From Variovorax paradoxus EPS (GTDB lineage Bacteria; Pseudomonadota; Gammaproteobacteria; Burkholderiales; Burkholderiaceae_C): DNA of 64,000 nt. Position 1 is the stretch's first letter, and each line of letters starts with the position of its first letter. Where the stretch lies: contig NC_014931.1 of assembly GCF_000184745.1 (NCBI RefSeq), forward strand, positions 930,001-994,000, read 5' to 3'. The notes under the pieces are model-generated. The model did no database searches and was not told the DNA's origin. It saw only the letters and a program-made list of their open reading frames with translations. Position numbers and translations under genes: made by a program. Positions 16,775-25,557 of this stretch are shown one piece after another.

Positions 16775-17692
16775 ATGCAAGCGCAACAACTCCCGGTCGA
16801 TGGCGGCGCCCAGCAACTGGCGGTGCGCCGCTACGAGCCCGCCGGCGCACCGCGCGCCAGCATCGTGATCGGTGGCGCGATGGGCGTGCGCCAGTCGTTC
16901 TACGAACCCTTCGCGCAGTGGCTCGCCGGCCAAGGCCTTCGCGTCTGGACCTTCGACTACCGGGGCTCGGGCGACTCGCGCGGCAACGCGCCGCTGCGCG
17001 GTTTCAAGGCCGACCTGTTCGACTGGGCGCGCGATTACGAAGCAGTGATCGACACCGCCAAGGCTGCGCTGCCCGACGAACCGCTCTACCTGCTGGGCCA
17101 CAGCCTCGGCGCGCAACTGCCGGGCTTTCTGCAACGTCCCGAGCAGGTCGCGGGCCTCGTGAGCATCGCGGCCGGCAGCGGCTACTGGCGCGAGAACGCA
17201 CCGAAGCTTCGGCGCAGCATCCTCTACTTCTGGTTCGTGCTCGTGCCGCTGGTCACGCGGCTGTGCGGCTACTTTCCGGGCCGCAAGCTGAAGAAGGTGG
17301 GCGACCTGCCGCGCGGCGTGATCCTGCAATGGCGGCGCTGGTGCCTTCACCCGCGCTACAGCCTCGGCGCGGAAGGCGAATCGGCGGTGCGAAGCTACGG
17401 GCGCGTGCGCTTCCCGGTGCTTGCGCTGTCGATCACCGACGATGAATTGATGACGCTCGCCGGCACCGAAAGCCTCGTGAGCTTCTATGCGGGCGCCCCG
17501 AGCGTGGTCGAGCGCATCGCACCGGCGGATGTGCAGGCGCGGCGCATCGGCCACTTCGGCTTCTTCCGCGAGCAGTTCAGCCAGAGCCTCTGGCCGGGCA
17601 TGGTCGACAAGCTGCACCGGCTGGCCGCCCTGACCGCACCTGCCGCGCCTGCGGCGGTGCAGCACGCCAACGTCCCGCACACGACTGCGTGA
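16775..17692 (+). CDS. Alpha/beta hydrolase (serine esterase/lipase-like)
   Basis: 305 residues, start ATG 16775 with GAAAGAGG upstream. Alpha/beta-hydrolase core: HG-like IVIGGAMGVRQSFYEPFAQWL, the strand-turn TFDYRGSGDS, the nucleophile elbow GHSLG (S110), a late Asp in LSITDDELMT and the His in RRIGHFGFF. No signal peptide, so cytoplasmic. The position between thiolase and thioesterase suggests hydrolysis of an ester or CoA-linked substrate feeding the same pathway, but the substrate is unknown. Confidence 0.85.
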   Translation: MQAQQLPVDGGAQQLAVRRYEPAGAPRASIVIGGAMGVRQSFYEPFAQWLAGQGLRVWTFDYRGSGDSRGNAPLRGFKADLFDWARDYEAVIDTAKAALPDEPLYLLGHSLGAQLPGFLQRPEQVAGLVSIAAGSGYWRENAPKLRRSILYFWFVLVPLVTRLCGYFPGRKLKKVGDLPRGVILQWRRWCLHPRYSLGAEGESAVRSYGRVRFPVLALSITDDELMTLAGTESLVSFYAGAPSVVERIAPADVQARRIGHFGFFREQFSQSLWPGMVDKLHRLAALTAPAAPAAVQHANVPHTTA

Positions 17693-17723
17693 CGCCATCC
17701 ACCGGAGGCACACTGCAAGCACC

Positions 17724-18560
17724 ATGAGCAGCACGCAACACCCCTTCGACAAAGCCCTGGCCCTGCACCACAGCGACATCCGCGTGGGCCACTTCACGGG
17801 CATGACCAGCCCCGATTACTGGAACATGGTCGGCCCTTTCGGCGGCACCACGGCGGCCCTGGTGCTGCAGTCGGTGATGCGCCATCCCGACGTGCTCGGC
17901 ACGCCGATCGCATTGACCGTCAACTACGCGGCCGCGCTCGAAGCCGGCGCGTTCGACATCCAGGCCACGGCCGTGCGCACCAACCGCTCGACGCAGCACT
18001 GGACCGTGCAGATCACGCAGGCCGGCGCGAGCGGCGCGCCGAACATGACCACCACCGCCACCGTGGTGACGGCCGCGCGCCGCGACACCTGGGGCGAGAG
18101 CGACATGCCGATGCCCGAGGCGCCCGCGCCCGAGACGGTCGAGCGCATGAGCATCGGCCCGTCGGGCGTGGCGTGGATCAACCAGTACGAGATGCGCCCG
18201 TTCAGCGGCGGCATTCCCGCGAAGTGGGACGAGAGCCGGCAGCACAGCGAAACGCGCATCTGGCTGCGCGATGCGCAACCCCGGCCGCTGGACTTCGCAT
18301 CGCTCGCGGCGATGAGCGACATGTTCTATCCGCGCGTGTGGCTGCGCCGCGCCAAGCACGTGCCGGCGGGCACGGTGTCGATCACCACCTACTTCCACGT
18401 GGGTGCGGCCGAGCTGGCCGAGGTCGGCACGGGCTACCTGCTGGGCCGCGCGGCGGGGCAGCAGTTCTTCAACGGATTCTTCGACCAGACGGCGCATCTG
18501 TGGAGCGAGAAGGGCGTGTTGCTCGCCACCTCGAACCAGATCGTCTACTACAAGGAATAG
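17724..18560 (+). CDS. Acyl-CoA thioesterase, double-hotdog (TesB-like)
   Basis: 278 residues consistent with two fused hotdog domains (4HBT_3/TesB-like). The N-terminal half carries VGPFGGTTAALVLQSVM and LTVNYAAALEAGAFD. The C-terminal half carries the SDMFYPRVWLRR segment and TTYFHVG...FFNGFFDQTAHLWSEKGVLLATSNQ, a characteristic final strand. It would hydrolyse acyl-CoA to free acid and CoA, acting as an overflow valve in beta-oxidation. Only 2 bp separate it from the next gene, so both are in one transcript. Confidence 0.85.
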   Translation: MSSTQHPFDKALALHHSDIRVGHFTGMTSPDYWNMVGPFGGTTAALVLQSVMRHPDVLGTPIALTVNYAAALEAGAFDIQATAVRTNRSTQHWTVQITQAGASGAPNMTTTATVVTAARRDTWGESDMPMPEAPAPETVERMSIGPSGVAWINQYEMRPFSGGIPAKWDESRQHSETRIWLRDAQPRPLDFASLAAMSDMFYPRVWLRRAKHVPAGTVSITTYFHVGAAELAEVGTGYLLGRAAGQQFFNGFFDQTAHLWSEKGVLLATSNQIVYYKE

Positions 18561-18562
18561 AA

Positions 18563-19312
18563 ATGGCCGCTCTGCAGAAAGCCGCTCTCATCGTCGGCGC
18601 GGGTGATGCCACCGGCGGCGCCATCGCCCGCCGCTTCGCACGCGAGGGATTCGCCGCTTGCGTCACCCGGCGCAGCCTCGACAAGCTGCAGCCGCTGGTC
18701 GCGCAGATCGAGGCCGATGGCGGCCGCGCCCATGCCTTTGCATGCGATGCGCGAAAAGAAGAAGAGGTCGTCGCCCTCATCGAGCAGATCGAATCCACGG
18801 TCGGCCCGATCGAGGTGATGGTGTTCAACATCGGCGCCAACGTGCCCGAGAGCATCCTCACCGAGACCGCGCGCAAGTACTTCAAGGTGTGGGAGATGGC
18901 GTGCTTCTCGGGCTTTCTCAACGGGCGCGAAGTGGCGAGGCGCATGGTGGCGCGCGAGATGCCGCAAGGCGGGCATCGCGGCACGATCATCTTCACCGGC
19001 GCCACCGCCTCGCTGCGCGGCGCCGCGAACTTCGGCGCGTTCTCGGGCGCGAAGATGGCCCTGCGCGCACTGGCCCAATCGATGGCGCGCGAACTGGGGC
19101 CGCAAGGCATTCACGTCGCGCACGTGGTGGTCGATGGCGCCATCGACACCGAGTTCATCCGCAGCAATTTCCCCGAGCGCTATGCGCTGAAGGAGAGCGA
19201 CGGCATCCTGAATCCGGACCACATCGCCGACAGCTACTGGATGCTGCATTCGCAGCCGCGCGACGCGTGGACGCACGAGTTGGATCTGCGACCTTGGTCC
19301 GAGAAGTTCTGA
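18563..19312 (+). CDS. Atypical SDR protein lacking the catalytic Ser and Tyr
   Basis: 249 residues, clear Rossmann SDR fold with cofactor motif VGAGDATGGA (11-20) and FNIGAN in place of NNAG. The active-site stretch reads TGATASLRG and GAFSGAK. F160 replaces the catalytic Tyr (K164 kept), and the aligned Ser position is Ala147. Homologues with the same FxxxK arrangement are recalled as a coherent group, so this is unlikely to be a sequencing error. Function may be binding, isomerisation or another non-redox role. Co-transcribed with the thioesterase (2-bp gap) and the DsbA-like isomerase. Confidence 0.8.
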   Translation: MAALQKAALIVGAGDATGGAIARRFAREGFAACVTRRSLDKLQPLVAQIEADGGRAHAFACDARKEEEVVALIEQIESTVGPIEVMVFNIGANVPESILTETARKYFKVWEMACFSGFLNGREVARRMVAREMPQGGHRGTIIFTGATASLRGAANFGAFSGAKMALRALAQSMARELGPQGIHVAHVVVDGAIDTEFIRSNFPERYALKESDGILNPDHIADSYWMLHSQPRDAWTHELDLRPWSEKF

Positions 19313-19341
19313 CAAACAGATCAAAAGATCCGGAGACACCC

Positions 19342-19935
19342 ATGACAAAGACCGTCGAGTTCTATTTCGATTTCGGCAGCCCCGCCGCCTACTTGGCCGC
19401 GACCCAGTTGCCGCACGTGTGTGCGGACACGGGCGCCGAGCTGGTGTGGAAGCCGATGCTGCTGGGTGGCGTGTTCCAGGCCACCGGCAACCATTCGCCC
19501 GCGGAGATCAAGCCCAAGGGCCCGTACATGAACATCGACCTCAAGCGCTTCGCCAGGCGCTACGGCGTGCCCTTCGTGCACAACCCGCATTTCCCGATCA
19601 ACACGCTGCTGCTGATGCGTGGTGCGACCGGCATGCAGATGAAAGAGCCGGCGCGTTTCGGCGCATACGTCGATGCGGTCTACCACGCGATGTGGGTCGA
19701 GCCGCAGAACCTCAACGACCCGGCGACGGTCGGCGCCGTCTTGCAGAATGCGGGCTTCGACGCCACCGCTTTGCTCGCGCTGGCCGGCGCGCAGGAAGTG
19801 AAGGACCGCCTCAAGGCCGTCACGCAGGAAGCCGTGGAGCGCGGCGTGTTCGGCGCCCCCACCATGTTCGTCGGCGACCAGATGTTCTGGGGGCAGGACC
19901 GCCTCGATTTCGTGCGCGAAGCACTCGACGCCTGA
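19342..19935 (+). CDS. DsbA-family / 2-hydroxychromene-2-carboxylate isomerase-like protein
   Basis: 197 residues. The N-terminus EFYFDFGSPAAYLA has Ser (S13) where DsbA has its CxxC, the hallmark of HCCA isomerase / kappa-class GST-like thioredoxin-fold enzymes. Other typical blocks are PHFPINTLLLMRG and FGAPTMFVGDQMFWGQDRLDFV at the C-terminus. The founding enzyme isomerises 2-hydroxychromene-2-carboxylate with glutathione in naphthalene degradation; many relatives sit in beta-oxidation clusters with unassigned roles. Start ATG 19342 with CCGGAGA upstream. Confidence 0.85.
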   Translation: MTKTVEFYFDFGSPAAYLAATQLPHVCADTGAELVWKPMLLGGVFQATGNHSPAEIKPKGPYMNIDLKRFARRYGVPFVHNPHFPINTLLLMRGATGMQMKEPARFGAYVDAVYHAMWVEPQNLNDPATVGAVLQNAGFDATALLALAGAQEVKDRLKAVTQEAVERGVFGAPTMFVGDQMFWGQDRLDFVREALDA

Positions 19936-19981
19936 GCGAACTGCCGACAGCAGCAACCGTTTTTATCCAAGGACCATTCCC

Positions 19982-20746
19982 ATGAGCGACATCCTCGTCC
20001 ACACCGAAGCCGGTGTGATGACCATCACATTCAATCGCGTCGACAAGAAGAACTCGATCACCAGCAGCATGTACGCCGAGTTGGCCGATGCGCTGGTCAC
20101 GGCCGAGAGCGAAGCGGCGGTGCGCTGCGTGCTGATCCAGGGCGACCCGACGATCTTCAGCGCGGGCAACGACATCGGCGATTTTCTCAACGGGCCGCCC
20201 GCCACGCAGGAGTCGCCGGTGTTCCGCTTCCTGCGCGGCATCGCGACCTTTCCGAAGCCCATCGTCGCGTCGGTCTGCGGTCCGGCCGTGGGCATCGGCA
20301 CGACGATGCTGTTCCATTGCGACCTCGTCTATGCCGGCGACAACGCGGCGTTCTCGATGCCCTTCGTGAACCTGGGTCTGTGCCCCGAGGCGGCATCGAG
20401 CCTGCTCGTGCCGCAGATGCTGGGCTATCACCGCGCGGCCGAAGCGCTGCTGCTGGGCGAACCTTTCATGGCCGAGGCCGCGCTCGAAGTGGGCCTGGTC
20501 AACCGCGTCGTGCCGCCGACCGAAGCCAACGGCATCGCGCAAACGCAGGCCCGCAAGCTCGCGGCCAAGCCGCTGAGCGCGCTGGTCGAGACCAAGCGCC
20601 TGCTGAAGAAGGGGCAACTGCCCGCAGTGCTCGAGCGCATGGGCGAAGAGGGCGCGAGCTTCGGCCGCATGCTGCGCGAGCCGGCCGCCAAGGAAGCCTT
20701 CGGCGCGTTCATGGAGAAGCGCAAGCCCGATTTCTCGAAAGTCTGA
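19982..20746 (+). CDS. Enoyl-CoA hydratase/isomerase family protein
   Basis: 254 residues, crotonase fold. Oxyanion-hole segments are FSAGNDIGDF and SVCGPAVGIGTTMLFHCDLVYA. The loop PFVNLGLCPEAASSLLV carries E at the position of the second catalytic Glu, while the first Glu region has G-T-T, a pattern seen in isomerase-type members. It may be an enoyl-CoA isomerase or hydratase acting beside the HADH-ECH fusion. Same strand, 46 bp after the isomerase-like gene. Confidence 0.88.
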   Translation: MSDILVHTEAGVMTITFNRVDKKNSITSSMYAELADALVTAESEAAVRCVLIQGDPTIFSAGNDIGDFLNGPPATQESPVFRFLRGIATFPKPIVASVCGPAVGIGTTMLFHCDLVYAGDNAAFSMPFVNLGLCPEAASSLLVPQMLGYHRAAEALLLGEPFMAEAALEVGLVNRVVPPTEANGIAQTQARKLAAKPLSALVETKRLLKKGQLPAVLERMGEEGASFGRMLREPAAKEAFGAFMEKRKPDFSKV

Positions 20747-20796
20747 GGGTTCCTCCCGCGTTGGCCCGCCGACAGTGGCCCTTTACACTGTCCGGC

Positions 20797-22050
20797 GTGC
20801 AAATTTTCGAGACAAGACCGCCCGAAACGCCCGGCCAGCGGGCAATTGATGCTACTGAAAAAGTAGCAATCGACCGCACACGCAGGCGTACTTTGGGCTT
20901 GCTTGCGGGCACCTTGGCGGCGCCTTCCGTGGTCCTCGCGCGGGTCCGCCCGCTGCGCATCGGCGTCATCGGTTCCTGGTCAGGTCCTTATGCGGGCGGC
21001 GGGCGGCAGTTCGATGCGGGCATGTCGGTCTGGCTGGCCGCGCACAACCAGCAGATCGCGGGGCGGCCCGTCGAATTGCTGCGCCGCGACGTGCCGGGCA
21101 GTGCGCCGGAACAGGCGCGCCGCAATGCACAGGAGCTCGTGGAGAACGAGCGCGTCGATCTGTTCGCCGGCCTGGACTTCAGCTCCAACGCCTATGCCGT
21201 CGGCACCGTCGCCGTGCAGGCGAAGCTGCCGCTGGTGGTGATGAACGCGGCCTCCTCGGGCATCACGGCGCGCTGCCCTTATGCCGTGCGGCTGTCGTTC
21301 ACCATCGCCCAGGTCACGCTGCCGCTCGCGCGCTGGGCGCTGCAGCAGGGCCTGCGCGATGTCTGCACCGTGGTGGCCGACTACGCCTCGGGCGTCGATG
21401 CCGAAAGCACCTTCGTCGCGGGCATCACCGCCGGCGGCGGACAGGTCGGCGCGATGTTGCGGGTGCCGCTCAACACGCTCGATTACTCGGCCTACATGCT
21501 GCGGCTGCGCGAGCTCAAGCCGCAGGCGGTGTTCTTCTTTCTGCCCTCGGGGCAGATGCCGGCGACGTTCCTCAAGTTCTGGCGCGACCGCGGCATGGCC
21601 GACACCGGCATCCGCCTGCTCGCGACCGGCGACGCCACCGACGACCATTACCTCGAAGGCATCGGCGAACTGGCCGACGGGCTCGTGACCAGCCACCACT
21701 ACTCGTTCGCGCATGAATCGCCGGCCAACCGCCGCTTCACGGGCGTCTTCGAGACGGAATACGGCAGCCATCTGCGGCCGGGCTATTTCGCCGTGGCGGC
21801 GCACGATGCGCTCGCGGCCATCGATGCGGCGATGAGCTCGCCCTCGGCGCGCGGCTCCCTCAGTGGGGAGCGCCTGGTCGATGCCTTCCGGGGCCTCAAG
21901 TTCGAGAGCCCGCGCGGCCCGATCGAGATCGACGCCCACACGCGCGACATCGTGCAGACCGTCTACATCCGCCGCACCGAGCGGCGCGAGGGGCGCTGGG
22001 TCAACCAGGAGTTCGAGCGATTCGAGCGCGTGCGCGACCCGGGCGTTTGA
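20797..22050 (+). CDS. Tat-exported ABC-type substrate-binding protein (branched-chain amino acid/amide family)
   Basis: About 417 residues if GTG 20797 is the start; no in-frame ATG lies nearby, so the start is uncertain. A twin-arginine signal (TRRRTLGLLAGTLAAPSVVLA) is followed by a Peripla_BP_6 domain: LRIGVIGSWSGPYAGGGRQF, VDLFAGLDFSSN, VVMNAASSG, GTDDHY-like ATGDATDDHYLEG. It binds a small organic acid, amide or amino acid in the periplasm. No permease or ATPase genes follow, so it is an orphan receptor or uses a transporter elsewhere. A short palindrome at 20850-20868 lies in the first codons. Confidence 0.8.
   Translation: MQIFETRPPETPGQRAIDATEKVAIDRTRRRTLGLLAGTLAAPSVVLARVRPLRIGVIGSWSGPYAGGGRQFDAGMSVWLAAHNQQIAGRPVELLRRDVPGSAPEQARRNAQELVENERVDLFAGLDFSSNAYAVGTVAVQAKLPLVVMNAASSGITARCPYAVRLSFTIAQVTLPLARWALQQGLRDVCTVVADYASGVDAESTFVAGITAGGGQVGAMLRVPLNTLDYSAYMLRLRELKPQAVFFFLPSGQMPATFLKFWRDRGMADTGIRLLATGDATDDHYLEGIGELADGLVTSHHYSFAHESPANRRFTGVFETEYGSHLRPGYFAVAAHDALAAIDAAMSSPSARGSLSGERLVDAFRGLKFESPRGPIEIDAHTRDIVQTVYIRRTERREGRWVNQEFERFERVRDPGV
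20850..20868. repeat. Small palindrome TGCTACT-n5-AGTAGCA
   Basis: TGCTACTGAAAAAGTAGCA is a perfect 7-bp inverted repeat around GAAAA. Very similar A/T-centred GCTACT/AGTAGC palindromes are, from memory, scattered through Comamonadaceae genomes. Here it falls in the proposed 5' coding end of the binding-protein gene. Confidence 0.5.
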
Positions 22051-22065
22051 CGTGAAGCCCCGGAG

Positions 22066-22182
22066 CCGTTCGCACTGAGCTTGTCGAAGCTCTTGCTACC
22101 GTTCATGCTGAGCCTGTCGAAGCACTGCGCAAGACTTCGATCCTTCGACGAGCTCAGGACAGGCCAAGCTCAGCCCGAACGG
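22066..22182. repeat. REP-like palindromic repeat cluster, copy B
   Basis: Two tandem left arms (CCGTTCGCACTGAGCTTGTC at 22066 and CCGTTCATGCTGAGCCTGTC at 22099) are followed by complementary arms (CTTCGACGAGCTCAGGAC, then AAGCTCAGCCCGAACGG ending at 22182). It is the same family as 12434 and 55738 but rearranged. It separates the convergent binding-protein and thioesterase genes and may serve as a bidirectional terminator-like structure. Confidence 0.8.
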
Positions 22183-22191
22183 TTTTGGCTT

Positions 22192-22617
22192 TCAGGCGGG
22201 TTGTTCGATCACCCGCGGCCGGCCGTTGTCGTCGATCGCCACATAGGTGAACGTCGCCTGCGTCACCTTGATGTACTCGCCCTGGGCCCGGAAGCGCTCG
22301 GCGAACACCTCGACCGTCACCGTGACCGAAGTGCGCCCGATGCGCACCAGCTTCGAATAGAACGAGAGGATGTCGCCCAGCCGCACCGGCTGCTTGAAGA
22401 TGAACTCGTTGACCGCCACCGTGGCCTGCCGCCCCTTGGCGTAGCGCGCCGGGATCACCGAGCCGGCCAAGTCGCACTGCGCCATGACCCAGCCGCCGAA
22501 GATGTCGCCGTTGGCATTGCAGTCGGCCGGCATCGGAATGACCTTGAGCACCAGCTCCATGTCGGTGGGCAGGCTTTTGAGGGTCGCTGCGGCGGCAGCA
22601 CTGGAAGTATCTGACAT
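22192..22617 (-). CDS. Acyl-CoA thioesterase, YciA-type hotdog
   Basis: 141 residues from ATG 22617. Typical YciA/BACH-like single hotdog: MELVLKVIPMPADCNANGD with the catalytic Asp in NGDIFGGWVMAQCDLAG, then FIFKQPVRLGDILSFYSKL and a conserved TVTVEVFAERF strand. It hydrolyses a broad range of acyl-CoA esters in the cytoplasm. Divergent from the ABC exporter, whose start lies 41 bp away. The 3' end abuts REP copy B. Confidence 0.9.
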   Translation of the reverse strand: MSDTSSAAAAATLKSLPTDMELVLKVIPMPADCNANGDIFGGWVMAQCDLAGSVIPARYAKGRQATVAVNEFIFKQPVRLGDILSFYSKLVRIGRTSVTVTVEVFAERFRAQGEYIKVTQATFTYVAIDDNGRPRVIEQPA

Positions 22618-22658
22618 GGGCACAATCTGGCAACAAACAACAACCACGATTGTCCCCC

Positions 22659-24500
22659 ATGCGCCGCAGCGGCGAAGCCTCTTCTCCATCCTCTCCTTCC
22701 CACACCGTCTCCGGCCACCCGCCGGCGAAAAGCGACCGCTCCGACTGGGCGACGCTGCGCCGGCTCTTTCCCTACCTCTGGCAATACAAGTGGCGCGTGA
22801 TGGCCGCGCTCGCGTTCATGGTGGGCGCCAAGGTGGCCAACGTGGGCGTGCCGGTGCTGCTGAAGAACCTCATCGACACGATGACGCCCAAGCCGGACAT
22901 GGCGCAGGCGCTGCTCATCGTGCCGATCGGTCTCCTGCTCGCCTACGGCCTCCTGCGCTTCTCGACCGCGCTCTTCGGCGAACTGCGCGAACTGATCTTC
23001 GCCAAGGCCACCGAGGGCACGGCGCGGCAGATCGCGCTGGAGGTCTTCGGCCACCTGCATTCGCTGAGCCTGCGCTTCCACCTGGAGCGCCAGACCGGCG
23101 GCATGACGCGCGACATCGAGCGCGGCACGCGCGGCGTGCACTCGCTCATCTCGATGTCGCTCTACAGCATCGTCCCCACCATCATCGAGCTGGTGCTGGT
23201 GCTCACGATCCTGGGCGTGAAGTTCGATTCGCTGTTCGTCTGGATCACCGCGGCGGCGCTGGTGCTCTACATCACCTTCACGGTGACGGTGACCGAGTGG
23301 CGCACCCAGTTCCGCAAGACCATGAACGAGCTCGATTCGATGGCCCAGAGCCGCGCGGTCGATTCGCTCCTGAACTACGAAACCGTCAAGTACTTCAACA
23401 ACGAGGAGTTCGAGGCCAAGCGCTACGACGCGAGCCTGGACCGCTACCGCAAGGCGGCCATCAAGAGCCAGCGCACGCTGAGCATGCTCAACATCGGGCA
23501 GCAGTTGCTGATCGCGATCAGCCTGGTGCTGATGCTGTGGCGGGCCACCTCGGGCGTGGTCGAAGGGCGCATGACGCTGGGCGACCTGGTGATGGTCAAC
23601 GCCTTCATGATCCAGCTCTACATTCCGCTCAACTTCCTGGGCGTGATCTACCGCGAGATCAAGCAGAGCCTGACCGACCTGGACAAGATGTTCGTGCTCA
23701 TGGAGAAGGAGCGCGAGGTGCGCGATGCGCCCGATGCGAAGCCCCTGGCCGGCATCGATTCCACCATCCGCTTCGAGGACGTGAACTTTGCCTACGAACC
23801 CGCGCGGCCGATCCTCAAGCATGTGAGCTTCGAGATTCCAGCCGGCAAGACGGTGGCGGTGGTCGGCCCCTCCGGGTCGGGCAAGTCCACGCTGGCGCGG
23901 CTGCTCTATCGCTTCTACGACGTGCAGCAGGGCCGCATCACCATCGGCGGCGAAGACATTCGCGAGGTCACCCAGTCGAGCGTGCGCCGGGCCATCGGCA
24001 TCGTGCCGCAGGACACGGTGCTCTTCAACGACACGGTCGAATACAACATCGCGTACGGCCGCCCCGGCGCGACGCGCGAAGAGGTCGAAGGCGCAGCGCG
24101 GGCTGCGCGCATCCACGACTTCATCTCGGCCACGCCCATGGGCTACGAAACGACGGTGGGCGAGCGCGGCCTCAAGCTCTCGGGAGGCGAGAAGCAGCGG
24201 GTGGCCATCGCGCGCACGCTGCTGAAGAATCCGCCGATCGTGATCTTCGATGAGGCCACCTCGGCGCTCGATTCAGCCAACGAGCGGGCCATCCAGTCGG
24301 AGCTCAAGAGCGCTGCGCAGGACAAGACCACGCTGGTCATTGCGCACCGGCTGTCGACCGTGGTCGATGCGCACGAGATCCTCGTGCTCGAATCCGGCGT
24401 GATCGTCGAGCGCGGCACGCACGCCGAGCTGCTCGCCAAGCAAGGCCGCTATGCGCAGATGTGGGCTTTGCAGAAGAGCGAAGCGGCGCCGCTGCTCTAG
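22659..24500 (+). CDS. ABC exporter half-transporter, Atm1/HMT1-like (fused permease-ATPase)
   Basis: 613 residues. The N-terminal type-1 exporter membrane domain (about 35-320, with LLNYETVKYFNNEEFE, a signature of the Atm1/ABCB7 group) is followed by the nucleotide-binding domain. That has Walker [10 protein letters not shown] (about 403-411), signature LSGGEKQRVAIAR (about 507) and Walker B IVIFDEATSAL (about 527), with the D-loop and H-loop (VIAHRLST) present. Members export glutathione-linked or sulfur/heavy-metal compounds. It should act as a homodimer in the inner membrane. Start ATG 22659; a TTG at 22650 is possible. Confidence 0.9.
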   Translation: MRRSGEASSPSSPSHTVSGHPPAKSDRSDWATLRRLFPYLWQYKWRVMAALAFMVGAKVANVGVPVLLKNLIDTMTPKPDMAQALLIVPIGLLLAYGLLRFSTALFGELRELIFAKATEGTARQIALEVFGHLHSLSLRFHLERQTGGMTRDIERGTRGVHSLISMSLYSIVPTIIELVLVLTILGVKFDSLFVWITAAALVLYITFTVTVTEWRTQFRKTMNELDSMAQSRAVDSLLNYETVKYFNNEEFEAKRYDASLDRYRKAAIKSQRTLSMLNIGQQLLIAISLVLMLWRATSGVVEGRMTLGDLVMVNAFMIQLYIPLNFLGVIYREIKQSLTDLDKMFVLMEKEREVRDAPDAKPLAGIDSTIRFEDVNFAYEPARPILKHVSFEIPAGKTVAVVGPSGSGKSTLARLLYRFYDVQQGRITIGGEDIREVTQSSVRRAIGIVPQDTVLFNDTVEYNIAYGRPGATREEVEGAARAARIHDFISATPMGYETTVGERGLKLSGGEKQRVAIARTLLKNPPIVIFDEATSALDSANERAIQSELKSAAQDKTTLVIAHRLSTVVDAHEILVLESGVIVERGTHAELLAKQGRYAQMWALQKSEAAPLL

Positions 24501-24546
24501 CCTGATCATTCAACCCTTTTCCTCTACTCGATCCAGGAGTTCAGAC

Positions 24547-25485
24547 GTGTCGACCAAGATTCCCCTGCTGGTGCTCAACAGCCTCTCGAGCGCCCACGAG
24601 GCCCAGCTTGCAGAGGTCTACGACGTGACCTACGCCTTCGACCCCGCCGCACGCGCGGCCGCCATCGCCGAGCGCGGCAAGGCATTCCGCGCGGTGCTGA
24701 CCATCGGCGTGATCGGCGTCGCCCCCGAGGAAATCGCGGCGATGCCGGCGCTCGAGCTGGTCTGCTGCCTGGGCGCGGGTTACGAATGCGTGCCGCTCGA
24801 GGTGACGCGCGCCCGCGGCATCGTGACCGCCAACGGCGCCGGCACCAACGACGACTGCGTGGCCGACCACGCTTTCGGCCTCCTGATCGGCGTCGTGCGC
24901 GAGCTTCGCAAGCTCGACCGGCTGTGCCGCGAAGGCGTGTGGCGCGAGGCCATTCCGCAGCCGCCGAACGTGTCGGGCAAAAAGCTGGGCATCCTGGGGC
25001 TCGGCACCATCGGCCAGAAGATCGCCAAGCGCGCAGCGGCGTTCGACATGGAGATCGGCTATCACAACCGGAAGCCGCGCGAAGGCGCGACGCACCGCTA
25101 CTTCGATGACCTGAAATCGCTCGCCGCCTGGGCCGACTTCCTGGTGCTCGCCGCGCCGGGCGGCCCGGCGACCAGGCACCTGGTCAATGCCGAGGTGCTC
25201 GATGCGCTCGGGCCGCAGGGCTACCTGGTGAGCATCGGCCGCGGCAGCGTGGTCGACACCGAGGCGCTGGGTGCGGCGCTGCGCGAGAACCGCATTGCGG
25301 GCGCGGGTGTCGATGTCTACGAGAGCGAACCCAAGCGGCCGGAGCCGCTCGTGGGTCTCGACAACGTCCTGCTGACGCCGCACATGGCGGGCTGGTCGCC
25401 CGAGGCGACGCAGAAGTCGGTGGACCACTTCCTTGCGAATGCCGAAGGGCACTTCGCAGGGCGTGGCGTGCTCACCCCGATCTGA
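24547..25485 (+). CDS. D-isomer 2-hydroxyacid dehydrogenase (glyoxylate/hydroxypyruvate reductase-like)
   Basis: 312 residues from GTG 24547, which has a CCAGGAG ribosome site 7 bp upstream; no ATG is available. The NAD-binding domain has LGILGLGTIGQKIAKRA, the substrate Arg is in VSIGRGSVVDTEAL, the Glu in AGAGVDVYESEP and the catalytic His in LLTPHMAGWS. It reduces a 2-oxoacid (glyoxylate, hydroxypyruvate or similar) with NAD(P)H. It lies 46 bp after the ABC exporter and may be co-transcribed. It converges on the amidase gene across the REP-like doublet. Confidence 0.9.
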   Translation: MSTKIPLLVLNSLSSAHEAQLAEVYDVTYAFDPAARAAAIAERGKAFRAVLTIGVIGVAPEEIAAMPALELVCCLGAGYECVPLEVTRARGIVTANGAGTNDDCVADHAFGLLIGVVRELRKLDRLCREGVWREAIPQPPNVSGKKLGILGLGTIGQKIAKRAAAFDMEIGYHNRKPREGATHRYFDDLKSLAAWADFLVLAAPGGPATRHLVNAEVLDALGPQGYLVSIGRGSVVDTEALGAALRENRIAGAGVDVYESEPKRPEPLVGLDNVLLTPHMAGWSPEATQKSVDHFLANAEGHFAGRGVLTPI

Positions 25486-25491
25486 TGTCTT

Positions 25492-25528
25492 GCTCCTTCC
25501 CCCTCTGGGGGAAGGCTGGGATGGGGGC
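25492..25528 (+). repeat. REP-like repeat, first arm of an inverted doublet
   Basis: GCTCCTTCCCCC-TCT-GGGGGAAGG followed by the tail CTGGGATGGGGGC: the same 36-bp unit that flanks the DUF559 gene. It has a perfect 9-bp internal stem. It begins 6 bp after the 2-hydroxyacid dehydrogenase stop. Confidence 0.85.
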
Positions 25529-25557
25529 GGGCAGAGCGCTCGATGGATGCGCCGCTT

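Noticed and set aside
15494..17803. Long minus-strand open frame opposite the thiolase and hydrolase
   Set aside because: Same reason: low-complexity translation opposite two well-supported genes.
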